Below, piece after piece: positions 21,807 through 33,600 of a stretch of DNA of 64,000 nt. The translations under genes were made by a program, and so were the position numbers. Below the pieces are notes generated by a model. The model made no database searches, was not told the origin of the DNA, and saw nothing but the letters and a program-made list of their open reading frames with translations. The stretch's first letter is position 1; each line of letters opens with the position of its first letter. Location: assembly GCA_963931925.1 (NCBI GenBank), contig OZ007571.1:37733123-37797122 (forward strand). The letters are read 5' to 3'. This DNA is from Onchidella celtica (taxonomy: Eukaryota > Mollusca > Gastropoda > Systellommatophora > Onchidiidae).

Positions 21807-24800
21807 GGGAAGATTCTGATTTTACAGTCCCTGCCCAAAATCTGTGACCATTTTCAAAGAGATTTCAGCGCTTTTTCAGGAGACTCGTTCAATATTCAAG
21901 ATTACACAAGGTTGGCAATTTTCTTTCTGACAAACTATCTACCATTAACATCTATTTTTGATAAAGGCAATGAAAGAAAATTGTCCGACTACATACTATT
22001 CCCAACATTTACTGCTGCAAGATGAAAAATGAACTGTAGTATTCCTGAATTTAGTATTAAGGGAGGGACAGTCCTCTCGCAGAAACTTTTCAAAGAGTTT
22101 CATGGCGATTTTTGAAAATTCAAGAATTTTTCAAGAGTCCTCCATGTGGCTAACTTCAAGAACTCCATGAATTTCCACAGGTCACAGAAGCCCGTCTTAC
22201 TTTAAGAGAATATATATTTCTCTCAAGAGACTTTATATCTCTGTCAAGAAAAAATTGTATGGATGAGGGCTCAAAGTGTTGGAGCCTTCAACAGCATAGG
22301 CCATGCTCCACAATATCAGGGTACCATCAGCTCTGTATTTTCTGCAGTGGCTACCTTCACCTTCACCTTTTTCACAGCACAGCTCCTGTGAAATGAATTG
22401 TCTAATCATGTACATTCCAAAACTGATTGTATAATGATTAATGTTTACAAAATAAAATATGATGGTATGGTGAGTTACATCCTTATTCCAAAATTAATAT
22501 TTCATAAAATAATCATTAAAGCAAAGATGGGAAAGTATGATTGACATGATGGTATGGTGAATCCGCGTATTAATGGTACAATATCCAGTAGTATCCATAA
22601 TTCAGTACATTAAACTGATGGTACAGTGTAACTGTGTACTTCCAGTATTATTATCATTTGCCATATCTGTATATTAGTAATATTTGATCTTAGGTATATA
22701 TTCTGCATTGGCAACACATTTCAGTCAAGGAGAAAATGTAGGAAGGCCTATTTACATGGTGGTGAAATAAATTATTTATTTAGGAAGCAAGGGTAATGTT
22801 TGCGGTTAAATACTGAAAAAACTTGTTTGATACTGAGCTCTTTGCCATTCTGCTGATGAGGTCACTCAGAGGATCTTAAACTGCGATCGCGCTGGGAGAT
22901 ATGAAACAGTAATGTATGAAATAGTTTAACAAAAGAAAAGGCATACCAAAAAGAGTACTCTTAAGCCTTGGGGTGAGACCGGAACAGTGTACTTGACCAT
23001 TTAATATCAGAAAACCAGTCTTTATCTACCATTTTTTGTTTATGAAAACATATTTCACCTGTCAAATTGTCTGATGTTATCATTTTCACATCACGAATAA
23101 GGCTCAACAGTGGACACAGTAGGCACTGCTCTTACACATACGTAGTCAGTCTCACTAGCAACAGAAACAAGGCTGCTTGGTGCATTTGCACCAAGGGCAA
23201 AACTGGAACACATACCATATACATGTATCAGAGCATGATGGCTTTAGCTGCACAGCTCGTACTTCACTTGCAAAAAGAAAAACAACAAATACACAGGAGA
23301 ACGCCCAGATTCATGACCATAGTTTGGCCTGACCCATACAGACTGCAAGGAAGTCAAGGTCAGAAACACTTGTTTGAGGGGTTCACTTGCCCTGAAGATC
23401 TCCCATTAGTCTTGCTTTCCCATTTTTCAATTTGGTATGGGCAAAATTGCAATGTGTGCATCCATAGTTAATAATATGAAATAATGAATGAGAAGAAAAC
23501 AGTGCGAAGGAAAGAAGAAATATTAAGTAACTCTTTGCCACCTTAATGATCTACAATAAATTTACAACAGTATCTATTGTAGTAACACAAGCCCCAACCT
23601 CGTAGCTCTGTCACCAGAAAATTATGGCACACATGAATGTAAACATATGTTGACCTACAGTGGTCTAGCACAAATACTAACAACAACTTACTGATTTTAT
23701 CCATTTCTCCTCTCATATCCTTGTGCAACATGTAAAATTAAGCATGCTTTAAAAAAAAAATAACCAAAGACCTTTCCAGCACAATCTGAATCACGTAGAT
23801 TTGCAGTAAAATTGGTCATTAATGAAGCCTTGAACAATGTGGGATTCATTGAGATTTATATTATGAAACATCAGTGAAAACGCTGGAGATTTACTGAAAG
23901 ATAAGGCGAACTTCTGAACAAAGCAGTCAATATACCAGAAAACAGAATTTATCTTGAACAGGCATCTAACCCAACATTTTCCTCTCCTTTCACTTTAATA
24001 TTACAGTTTATCACAAGATCTTTAATTCACAAAAATGGCACTATAGCAAAAACATCACTGGTGTCCAACAACATCCATGTAAGATTAGTAAGAATAAAGT
24101 TCTCCATTTTTAAATAACATGACAAAACTCTGTCTACATTCAGTAGCGGTAAGGCCAAACCAACCTACATGAAATTTTGTGTCATGCAGTTTCTGTTCTA
24201 TGACTGGTTCAGTCTATTGGACATTTATAGGGGATACCTAGATTGCAATTTATACAATTGAAATCCATTTCTTTTTTTTTTTTTTTTGTATCTAATTTTA
24301 CTATTAAGTAGTTATTGTTGGACAATGAAAATGGATGAATCTAAATTCATACTCTGATAGTGGTATAGTGCAGGACAATAAAAGATTACTGGACGAAGCT
24401 GAGGTACTGGATCAATTGTCAAGTGACTTGGGAGTCAAATGCCAATCTCCGCAAATACCCCTGGACAGTGCTGCATTTAGATTTGGTAAGGTCCAAAGAA
24501 AGTCTCACAAAGGCGCATATCAAAAACAGAACCTTGGGTAGCCACAAAACATATTGAAAACATGTGACTTTTAGTTTCTTAACAATATATTTAAGGGGAG
24601 TATATTGATATTAACTAATTGACTATACAGAAAAAATTACAATGTAATAGAATTTGACAAGCCAAAATATAAAAAGAAAATGAAATTTTCTGAGGCCCTT
24701 AAGGTGAGACCCCAAGCTGTAGCTTATTTAATTTAAGCCTAAATCCCACACTGCTCCTGGAGGAACTGAATGTCTTGTTGATATAAAAATCTCAGCGTGA

Positions 24801-25925
24801 AACAAAGAAAAGTACAGATGCATTGAATACAGTGAATCTGTGAGCTGGCGTCCTACAAACTGGCTCGAAGCCACCAGAAACAGACATTTTTCTAGCAGAT
24901 GGTACATCTTCAAAGTTGATTTCATTTTTGTTATCAAATCACTCACTGTGATGTCACAACAGAGAAAATCTGACTGAGAATTTCACCCACACTAATACAA
25001 AATACCAGCAACAGCTATTAATTTACAAAATGTCCACATGCATCACAAATTCCCCCTTATTTGGAAATGATATTAAGGAATGTACACAAGTAAGGGCAGG
25101 AACTTACATGAACAGAGGAAATTAGATGTCTCTGACAATTACACATAAGTTACACCAATTTAAGCCTTATAATCCAACTGGCATTTGAAACTCCATATAT
25201 ATAAGAGCAATTTAAACATATAAACAAACCAAATATCCAAAACAAAGGATCAAAACAAATCTGTGGTAGAACTTTACATTTTCAATATAACACAGTTCAC
25301 CTCAAGTGATTTATAATACATCAAAGGCACTTTTTACCATTTGAAAATATTCAACATACTACTCAATGTCAAATCCAGTTGTAGTGCAAAACAGGATTAT
25401 CTGACTGACCCCTTTTCTTATATAAATAACAAAATAACCAGAATCATACATTAATAGTCAGGATTTTCTCCATGGTCTTGTACACTATGTTATTTTTAAA
25501 ATCATTGCTGGAGAAACAGAGTACATATATTAAATAGCTTACACTTTACCAGACTGGCAGGAATTTCTTTTCTGTACAAATAAAAAACATTCCTCGTGTC
25601 TGACATCTTAATTACAGAGCACTACTCTAAAATACAGAACAGTTGGAAAGACTACATGCCAGCCAGGATGTCTAGGATGTCCTGAATCCTCACATCCTCC
25701 TTCTCTATCCAGCATCAGCTGCAGTCTCCATACATCCTGGCTGTATTTCAATTACTTTTAGTCTTTTTTCTGTACTATAACTGAATTTTAGAAATACCAT
25801 TAATTCTGAAAAAGCCCATGTAAACCAGCTGAGGTTAAATCTTGAGTGGATACCACTGAGGGTGAATGTAAAACAACACTGTTAGACAAGACCTTAGCAG
25901 AAAGAAATGAATATAGTTAGTATAA
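21807..25925. other. Intergenic, no supported gene
   Basis: Contains open frames of up to 134 codons (23067-23471 +) without motifs, repeats or splice context. One short frame at 24335-24541 (+) reads as an acidic helix and ends near a GTAAGG, but no partner exon was found. The region lies beyond the 3' end of the minus-strand gene and may hold its untranslated end. Confidence 0.4.
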
Positions 25926-25931
25926 AGTACT

Positions 25932-26938
25932 CACAGCTGCCAAGTTTTGAAAATCAAAATAAGGAACAAGGCCCGGGTCCAGGGGTTGCCTAAGCCCCGG
26001 CGGGGTACAGGTTGGGGGGCTAAAGGGGGACAATGCCCCTTTTCCGAAAACAATTTTAAGCCAATTTTGAGGTGAAAAATGAGGTCTCCTGGTCAGAAAA
26101 TTTACAAATTAAAGCATTATAAAGTGTTTAAAAATCACCTTATTCCAATCTCAAAATGAAAAAAAAACAGAATATCTCCTCTTCCTCCATGAGCAATATT
26201 AATATCTTTTCTGCAGGTTTTGCAAAATGCATGCAAAGTCCTAGATGAAGTTATGAAAGCAAATTCCTCACCATACGCGCTGTACACTTGGTCTCTCGGT
26301 TTGTTTTTTTTTTCGCTGGAAGTGGAACCAATGACGCCATTATTCGCCTCTTCCTAGATTAGATCTAGATCTATACTTGACTAGTTCTAGATATCTAGAT
26401 CCAGAGATTCTAGAATCTCTTTAACTGATTTTATTCTTCTACCCGAACCCCCAACTGATTAAAATAACTAGCTTTAGGTCTAGATCTTGACTAGAATTCT
26501 AGATTGTATAGGCTACAGTGCTTTTCCAAAGATGCCCGACATGACGAAAATTCTCACTGCGTCTTTGTTTACAAGCCAGATCTAGGCCTAGTGAAGTTCA
26601 AAGCATGTGGCCCGTTATGATCGCAACAAAAATCAATATCGACACTCACAAAATACCTCAGTTAATTAGTTAATTTTTTTATTCTTCCTTTTAACATGCT
26701 AAGCGTTAAGTTCTTTGGTGTGGCTAGCCCATACATATACACTACTCAACGGGCTAGTCCTATCCTAACTTCAGACGCATAAGACCTTTTTTCCAGATTT
26801 TTTTTTTAAAATGCCAAATTTTTTTATTTTTTAGGCCAAATGTCAAAATACGGATTTTTTGGACCGAAAACAGATCAACGGACTCAAGGCCTGAAATACG
26901 GACTTGTTCCGTGAAAAACGGGACGCTTGGCAGCTATG
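25932..26938. mobile_element. Non-autonomous DNA transposon with terminal inverted repeats, 1007 bp
   Basis: CACAGCTGCCAAG at the left faces CTTGGCAGCTATG at the right, and both ends are flanked by AGTACT (25926-25931, 26939-26944). AGTACT is palindromic, so it may be a 6-bp target duplication or part of a 20-bp inverted repeat (19 of 20 matching). There is no transposase frame inside. A hAT-like origin is possible from the CA start, but an 8-bp duplication was not found. Confidence 0.65.
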
Positions 26939-26944
26939 AGTACT

Positions 26945-27681
26945 TGTACATAATCCGTTACAATAATAGGGAAATGACAAATGTCATAAATAATATCATA
27001 AATAATATCTATAAGTCATAAATGAGATGCAGTATTATCATTGTGGAAAAGACCTGAATTTTGTCAACAGGGTGTAACAACTGATAATCTCAAAGCTCAT
27101 AATTTTGAATTAAAGCTCTACATGTGCTACTTCAAAATAAAAAAGAATAATAATAATAATACAAAAAATCCAACTATAATATTTATGCAAGTCTGATGGA
27201 GTCAAATGTACCATGTGCAATGTGCAGCTCTTTTCCATGACAAAGATTCTGCAACAGACTATTTTACCTCATTAAATTGCACTTGCCCTATAATTTGCCC
27301 AAAGAAAATCCAACAATAGCTTTGTTAGTTTGAACAAAAGTGCCAATCATTTACAGCTCTATAATGTATTCATTATTGTGTTAACTGTGTGAGTTTAAAT
27401 GCTAAAACTCTTAATGGATCATCATTTTAATTTATACTCATGATGTCAAGACAAAACTCAGAAGGTTGAAATGAGGTGCATAACTCTTGTTCATGAGAAG
27501 TTCTACTATGCTGGTTTCTGACAAAAATAAATCTAAACTGGCAGAAAGGAAAATATATTTATATTTATAGTAACAGCAAAATATTAATTTCTAATTCCAA
27601 ATATTGTTACATCCACACTCTGTTAATGTTCAGGCAGGGCAGACAAAAGTCCAGACCCAAGTTATCCATCTCTCTCCTTTC
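26945..27681. other. Probable 3' UTR/flank of the minus-strand CC2D1-like gene
   Basis: Lies directly after the proposed stop codon on the minus strand. ATTAAA on the minus strand near 27428 is the nearest variant polyadenylation signal; no canonical AATAAA is close. Nothing else was recognised. Confidence 0.35.
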
Positions 27682-30600
27682 TCAGTATTTCAAGGCAGGC
27701 AGTCTCTCTCTCAGAATAAGCAGCTGGAGAAAAAAAAAATTAAAAACACATTATCATTGAAGTTTCCTTCGCACAATGAAAACGACCTCGTTAGCTCCTG
27801 AACAAAATGTGACAAAATAAACATTTTAAACAACCCGAAGTCTCATGCTACAATCTAGATGTCTCCTAATGCTTTACAAGGAATATTGGTCTGGAAGCCC
27901 TACATGACAACTGAACAATCTGACATCTTACACAAAGTCTATTTCCCTAAATATCCTGCAACTCTGAACTAGAAGACTTTCCTTGCACAATCACTGTTTT
28001 TGCAAAAGGACTGTCAATGATGTGAAATTCTGTAACAGCAACTGGTGCTGTAAATCTCTTAACCAGTTTTGTACTGCAAAAACAATGAGTTTCATGAATT
28101 AAATTCATTCTTGACTTGTTGATACTGGCAAAGTAATAGCTGAAAATCTATTTACACATTTGATACCATGAACTTTAGACTGTAGTATTGAAGGATACTA
28201 GTACTGGTAGCAGTAGCTATTTTTCTAAGATGCAGATTTTACCTCCTTTTCTGCAATGGTTTTCTTCTGTGACAAAAGTTTGATGTCATTCCATTGTTCC
28301 ATCAGTCTCAAGCTATCAATCTGTGTGGTTAGAGATGCCAACTCTTTCTCCACACTGTTTTTATAATCTGCAGATGAGAGGTTAGAAAAACTATCTGGAA
28401 TATGCACAAACAATTTCTTCAGCTCATAATGGCAAATATCAAACACACAAAACCCTGGACTAAGTACAGAAAACAATAAAATATGTGGGGTATGGGTGTC
28501 ACGAGTGGAGTGAGTGCAATTAAGGGGATTGCTACAGAGCGGGTGTAGAGTAAGAAAGGCTCACAGTAGACAGCAAGTTAAGCGTGCTGTTGTGAGTAGT
28601 GGGGGGGGGTCTGAAGGAGGCGAAAGCGCTGTATAACTATCACTGCACGTTAGAAGGTCCTAGGGAGCGGATCTGTGAATAATAGCCCATCGGGCAGAGA
28701 TAAAAGGAAGCAGTCGAGAAGACTAGTGAGAGTCTTTCCAGTTATGACTGGTATGTAGAATGTTGATTGATTATTATGATTGATGTATTATATTATATTC
28801 GTCTATTACTATGATGTGAATAAGTATATGTGAGGAATGTGGAAGTCCGTGATATTGGATATAGCAATGTGCGCCATGAGCGATAGATGAAAGTGAGTTC
28901 ATGGATTTGTAGCGCGAGTGAGTAGTGTGTACTCCGATGGAGGTGTGTTACCGTAAGAGGTGTGGTGAGTGAAAGGTGAACTAGTGTGTGTACGCTTCAT
29001 GGATTGTAAGGAGAGGTGGAGTGAATAGAAATGGTAGGGTATTATACCAATGTAATGTTATTCTTGTAGGTGTCGGGGACGGGCCGCAGAGCCACCTCGA
29101 TGAGCACAGGGGATAGGCCAGCATAGGGCCGGAGGCCACACATAGGCCAGAAGTGAGGCTGTCGGGGCAGGACAGTAGAGGCACATAAAGTCGTGGCAGT
29201 CAGGCCACGGGCAGGGACGTAGATATGAGAGTGAATGAGATACTATGTTGTTGCCATGTTGATAGGCTAGTGAACTGATATTATGCTGTTGCCATGTTGA
29301 TAGGCTAGTGAACTGATATTATGTTGTTGCCATGTTGATGGCTATGGAAATAATAATGTGTTATTGCCCTGCGGAGGTGCTAGGGGAGTGCTAAGGTGTA
29401 TGACAATAGGAAGGTGATATTGAGAGACTGCGGTGCCAGTGAATCATTAATGTACTATTAAGACCCTGAGGGGAGAGGCTGAGGCCGAAGTGCCTTTAGG
29501 AGTAACTACCGGATCGTGGATCCGAGGAAGAGTGTGTGTGAGAATAAGGCCGTTGTACGGCAGTGCATTTCAATAATATAATGTATGTAATTGCGCTATT
29601 ATATGTATAATTATGTTTAATAAATGTGTGAGTCTGATGGGTTGTTTTGTTAAGTGTTAAACTTGTTTGTTCGTGATTGTCGTCCTGTCATAAACTATTA
29701 CATCTCCCAGTCTGGGATTTGTGACACTGGGGGCTCGTCCGTGTGACACTGGGGGCTCGTCCTGTTTACCTGTGGTCATTTTGACATTGTGTATTCGTTA
29801 TATCTAGTTGTTTTTCTGTTGTGCTAGGAATTCGTGCTGTTGTCTTTGTTCGTGGAATGAATGGAAATTTCATGATGATATGATTTATGTATGTTTATGA
29901 ATAATAATATGTATTGATGCATGTATTGCTATGAATAGGTATTAATGTGTATTTAAAATTTCTGCAGAGAGTGTGTGTGCCAGCCTGTAGAGGTCAAGCA
30001 GCCAGAGCTCCGAGAAAACGGGAGAAATTTAGATCAAGGGTGAAAGTTAAGTGAAATTCTGAAATTTTGTACCCTGGATTGAGGGCTGTCTTTTCTTCTG
30101 TCTTTTTCCGCTGTTTTTCTGTTTTCGTTGTAATTGATTATACGGGCGGTGGCGCGGGGTTGCTGTGTTGAACTTAGTTTATCCTTTTAAAAAGGTGTGG
30201 TAAACTTTGGAACTTCGTTCATCACAGTGAACAGTTCTGTAGGGACCTGTAATATTGTTTAGTTGTAGCGTCGATATCTTCTCTGTTCCGCAGGAAGACG
30301 TATTCTCTTGTCCCTCTTCTACCTATCTATAGATACGTTCTTTTTTTTCAGACTCTGTTCTTGTTCGTACCTTGTTGTGTAATCGGCGTGGTTAGATTGC
30401 ATTCTTTTTTCCATTATATTTTCTTTTTTAGGTCTTTGTCCTAGTCTGGTTCGTTGTCCTTGACGTACTTGTGGTCCTTCTACTATATTTCTTCATTCTT
30501 GTCGTTTCTATTTTCGTTTATAATTAATAGTGCATACATTTTGTAGATATAGAATTAGTTTTGCTGTAAAGGTAAATTTCTGAACTGTATTCTGAACGGG

Positions 30601-33600
30601 GTATTGTTATATCTGGTGTGATCTCAGGTCTCTGGTCGTGTCGTTAGTTATCATACCGACAGGTTGGTCGTCTTATAATAGATACCATAACCATAAATCT
30701 GTGAAATGGCGGAACTCCAACAACTAATGAAGTTGGGTAAGGAACTTGGCCTGGAGGGAGAGGAGCTACGCGGCTGGATTAAAGAACAGCAGGCGGATTT
30801 GCGCGATGAGCGTGCTAAGGATAGAGAGCGAGAAAAAGAGGCTCAAGAGCGACAGAGAGAAGAGGAAAGAGAGGCTAAGGCTCAGCAACAGGAAAGAGAG
30901 GCTAAGGATAAGGAGCAGGAAAGAGAGTTTAAGTTAAAGGAGTTAGAAGCTCAGCGACAGGAGAGACAGGATAGGGAGCAGGAAAGGGAGATAAGGTTAA
31001 AGGAGATAGAAGCTCAAGAGCGGGAGACAGACGCGCGAGTAAGAATAGCGGAGTTGGAAATCAAAAAGAGTGCGCCAACAGAAACAGTTGAGCGGCAGGT
31101 ACCCAATAAAGGTGGCGTTAGGATTAAGCTCCCTACGTTCGACGACCGGAAGGACGACATAGACGCCTTCCTTTACAGGTTCGAACTGAACGCACAATTG
31201 CAATGGGGGGAAAATAAGGAATTATGGGCCACGTACCTGGCGTCGCTATTGCAGGGGCGAGCGTTAACCTACTTTAAAGAGCTACAGCGCGAAGACGTGC
31301 AAGATTACAATAAGCTGAAGGCTTTGCTGCTTCGCCGATTTGCGCGTACCGAGGAATATTTCCGGGAGCAGTTTAGGTGAGCACGTGCAGATACCAGGGA
31401 GGACTTTGCTGCCTTCGTCGCGAGACTAACTGAGTATTTCGCGAACTGGGTAGACTTGGCGCATGTGGGCGCGGATTTTGCTAAACTGAAAGACTTAATG
31501 ATCCGTGACCAGCTGTACGCGTCGTGCCACAAAGATCTGGTGGCTTTCCTGAAAGAGAACGAACCCGCGACGGTGCAGGAGGCGTCTAAGTTGGCGGAGG
31601 CATACCGTACGGCGCATCCGTCCAAACCAGTCGCCAGGGCATACGTCCAAGATGCTGGGTACGTCGCCGTTGTCGAGGGGTCGCCGGCAGGACTTAGGGA
31701 CAGGTCGCGTCAGCGTAGTGCCTATAGTGGGCAAGCCCAGGGGCAGCGTAGGGGCTATCACCAATCACCGGCATATGGATCCGGTAAGTTTGACCGAGCA
31801 GGAGGGCTAGGTCGCGGTAATGGCCGGGGGCGAGTTGTGACCTTTGCCGATGACCGACGGCATAGGGACTCTAGTTCCGGTCGCGAGGGGTCACGGGGAC
31901 CCAGGCCTAGAGCAGCACAGGGAGCGGAGTGTTGGACTTGCGGACGCGTGGGTCACTTTTCGCGCGAGTGTAGGGCCGCGAAGTGTTGGAACTGCGGAAG
32001 AGCAGATCACATCAGCGTGAACTGCCCGGCAGGTAGGATAGCGGCGAACGTGGACAGTAGCTCCAGTCCATGTTCCCCAAATAAATTTCATCATGCGGCT
32101 GCGTGTGTTACATCGGACAACGGAGGCGGACAGTATTCTAAGTGTCCCAGTTGTGAGAAGTTATTATCTTCCGGTGTTTTACCTTGTGGGAGAAAGATCC
32201 CCGTCATAAATTCATGTCATACAGGAGGTGGTCTTAGGGTTTATCCGGGGTTTGTTGGGGACGAACCGGTCTCGGTTTTACGAGATACAGGATCTACCGT
32301 TGTGGGAGTGCATAGGGACTGCATTCGGGATTCACAGCTTACAGGTGAGACTGTCCCGTGCATCCAATTTTCGGGGGCCATTGAGAAATTACCCATGGCA
32401 AAAATAATGATAGATACACCTTTCCTTAGCGGGGAAGTCGAAGCAGTCGTTGGTTGTTTTCCAGGCGCCCAGCTCATCATTGGGAATGTATCCCGGGTAG
32501 GTTCCCCTTCCGATGAGAACGTGCAAGCATGGTCGCAATCAAAAGGTATTGACTTTTGCGCCGCGGTCGAAACACGTCGACGGGTAGCGGATAAAGATAG
32601 GATTAGACCTTTGGCGACGCCAGCGGTCAACCTAGATATCACGCCAGAGCGCTTGGCGAGATTACAAAGGGAGGACCCATCATTGGACCCATGTTTTGGG
32701 GAAGCGCGAACCGAGAAAACGAGGAGATATAAGAACGGGTCATCTTCTTTTTTTGTCCAGGGGGGCATCCTGTTCCGTATGTACGTCACAGTGGCTTCCG
32801 TTCAAAAGCAGGTCGTCGTGCCACGGTCGTTAATTGCTACAGTATTGCGTCTGGCCCAGGATGTTCCATTAGCGGGTCATATGGGAAGTACTAGAACCAA
32901 GCAGAGAGTTCTGAAAGATTTTTATTGGCCGTCAGTATACAGAGATGTACGTTTATATTGTAAGACGTGCAGTGCGTGCCAAAAGACGACGCATGAGGGT
33001 CGTTCACCCCAGGCTCCTCGTCAAAAGATCCCCACGGTTTCGGAACCGTTTAAAAAGGTTTCAGTACCTTGTTGATTTAAGAGAAAGACTATCTTCAGCG
33101 CGCACTATGGCAGAAGAAGCGTCTAGTATCGCTTCGAAAAGAGCAAAAGACTATAAAGATAGAGGGTCCAAACTGAGAATTTTTAAGCCAGGAGACAAGG
33201 TTCTGTTGTTGTTACCTACGGACCATAATAAGTTATTGATGACATGGAAAGGCCCTTATGTTATTGAGCGAGTTGTTTCAAAGGTAGATTACGCTATCCA
33301 CATTGATGGAGCGAGTAAGGTTTTCCATGTTAATATGCTACAGAGATTTTATGAGAGACCACAGTATCTGTGTGCACAGACAAGACCAGAGGAGACTGTC
33401 TTCTCTATTGCTTGTACGGGGGTCGTAGACCAGTTGGACTGTGACGTAAGCGACACCGAGGCGCAGGAGGAGTTACAAATTCAATTGCCGGAGTTAACTC
33501 CGACACAAGGTTACAGGGACGTAAAAATTAACCCTGACCTTACGAGTTCAAGGAGTAGGGAACTTGAGACCCTGTTAGCGTCATTTCCGGATGTTGTTAC

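Noticed and set aside
24335-24541. 68-codon plus-strand frame ending near GTAAGG
   Set aside because: No partner exon, no homology that I recognise, and the surroundings are AT-rich intergenic DNA.
25640-25700. Minus-strand text reading as a possible C-terminus (IQDILDILAGM then stop)
   Set aside because: No acceptor with a pyrimidine tract precedes it, and the exon at 27723-27682 closes the minus-strand gene in phase with a good acceptor.
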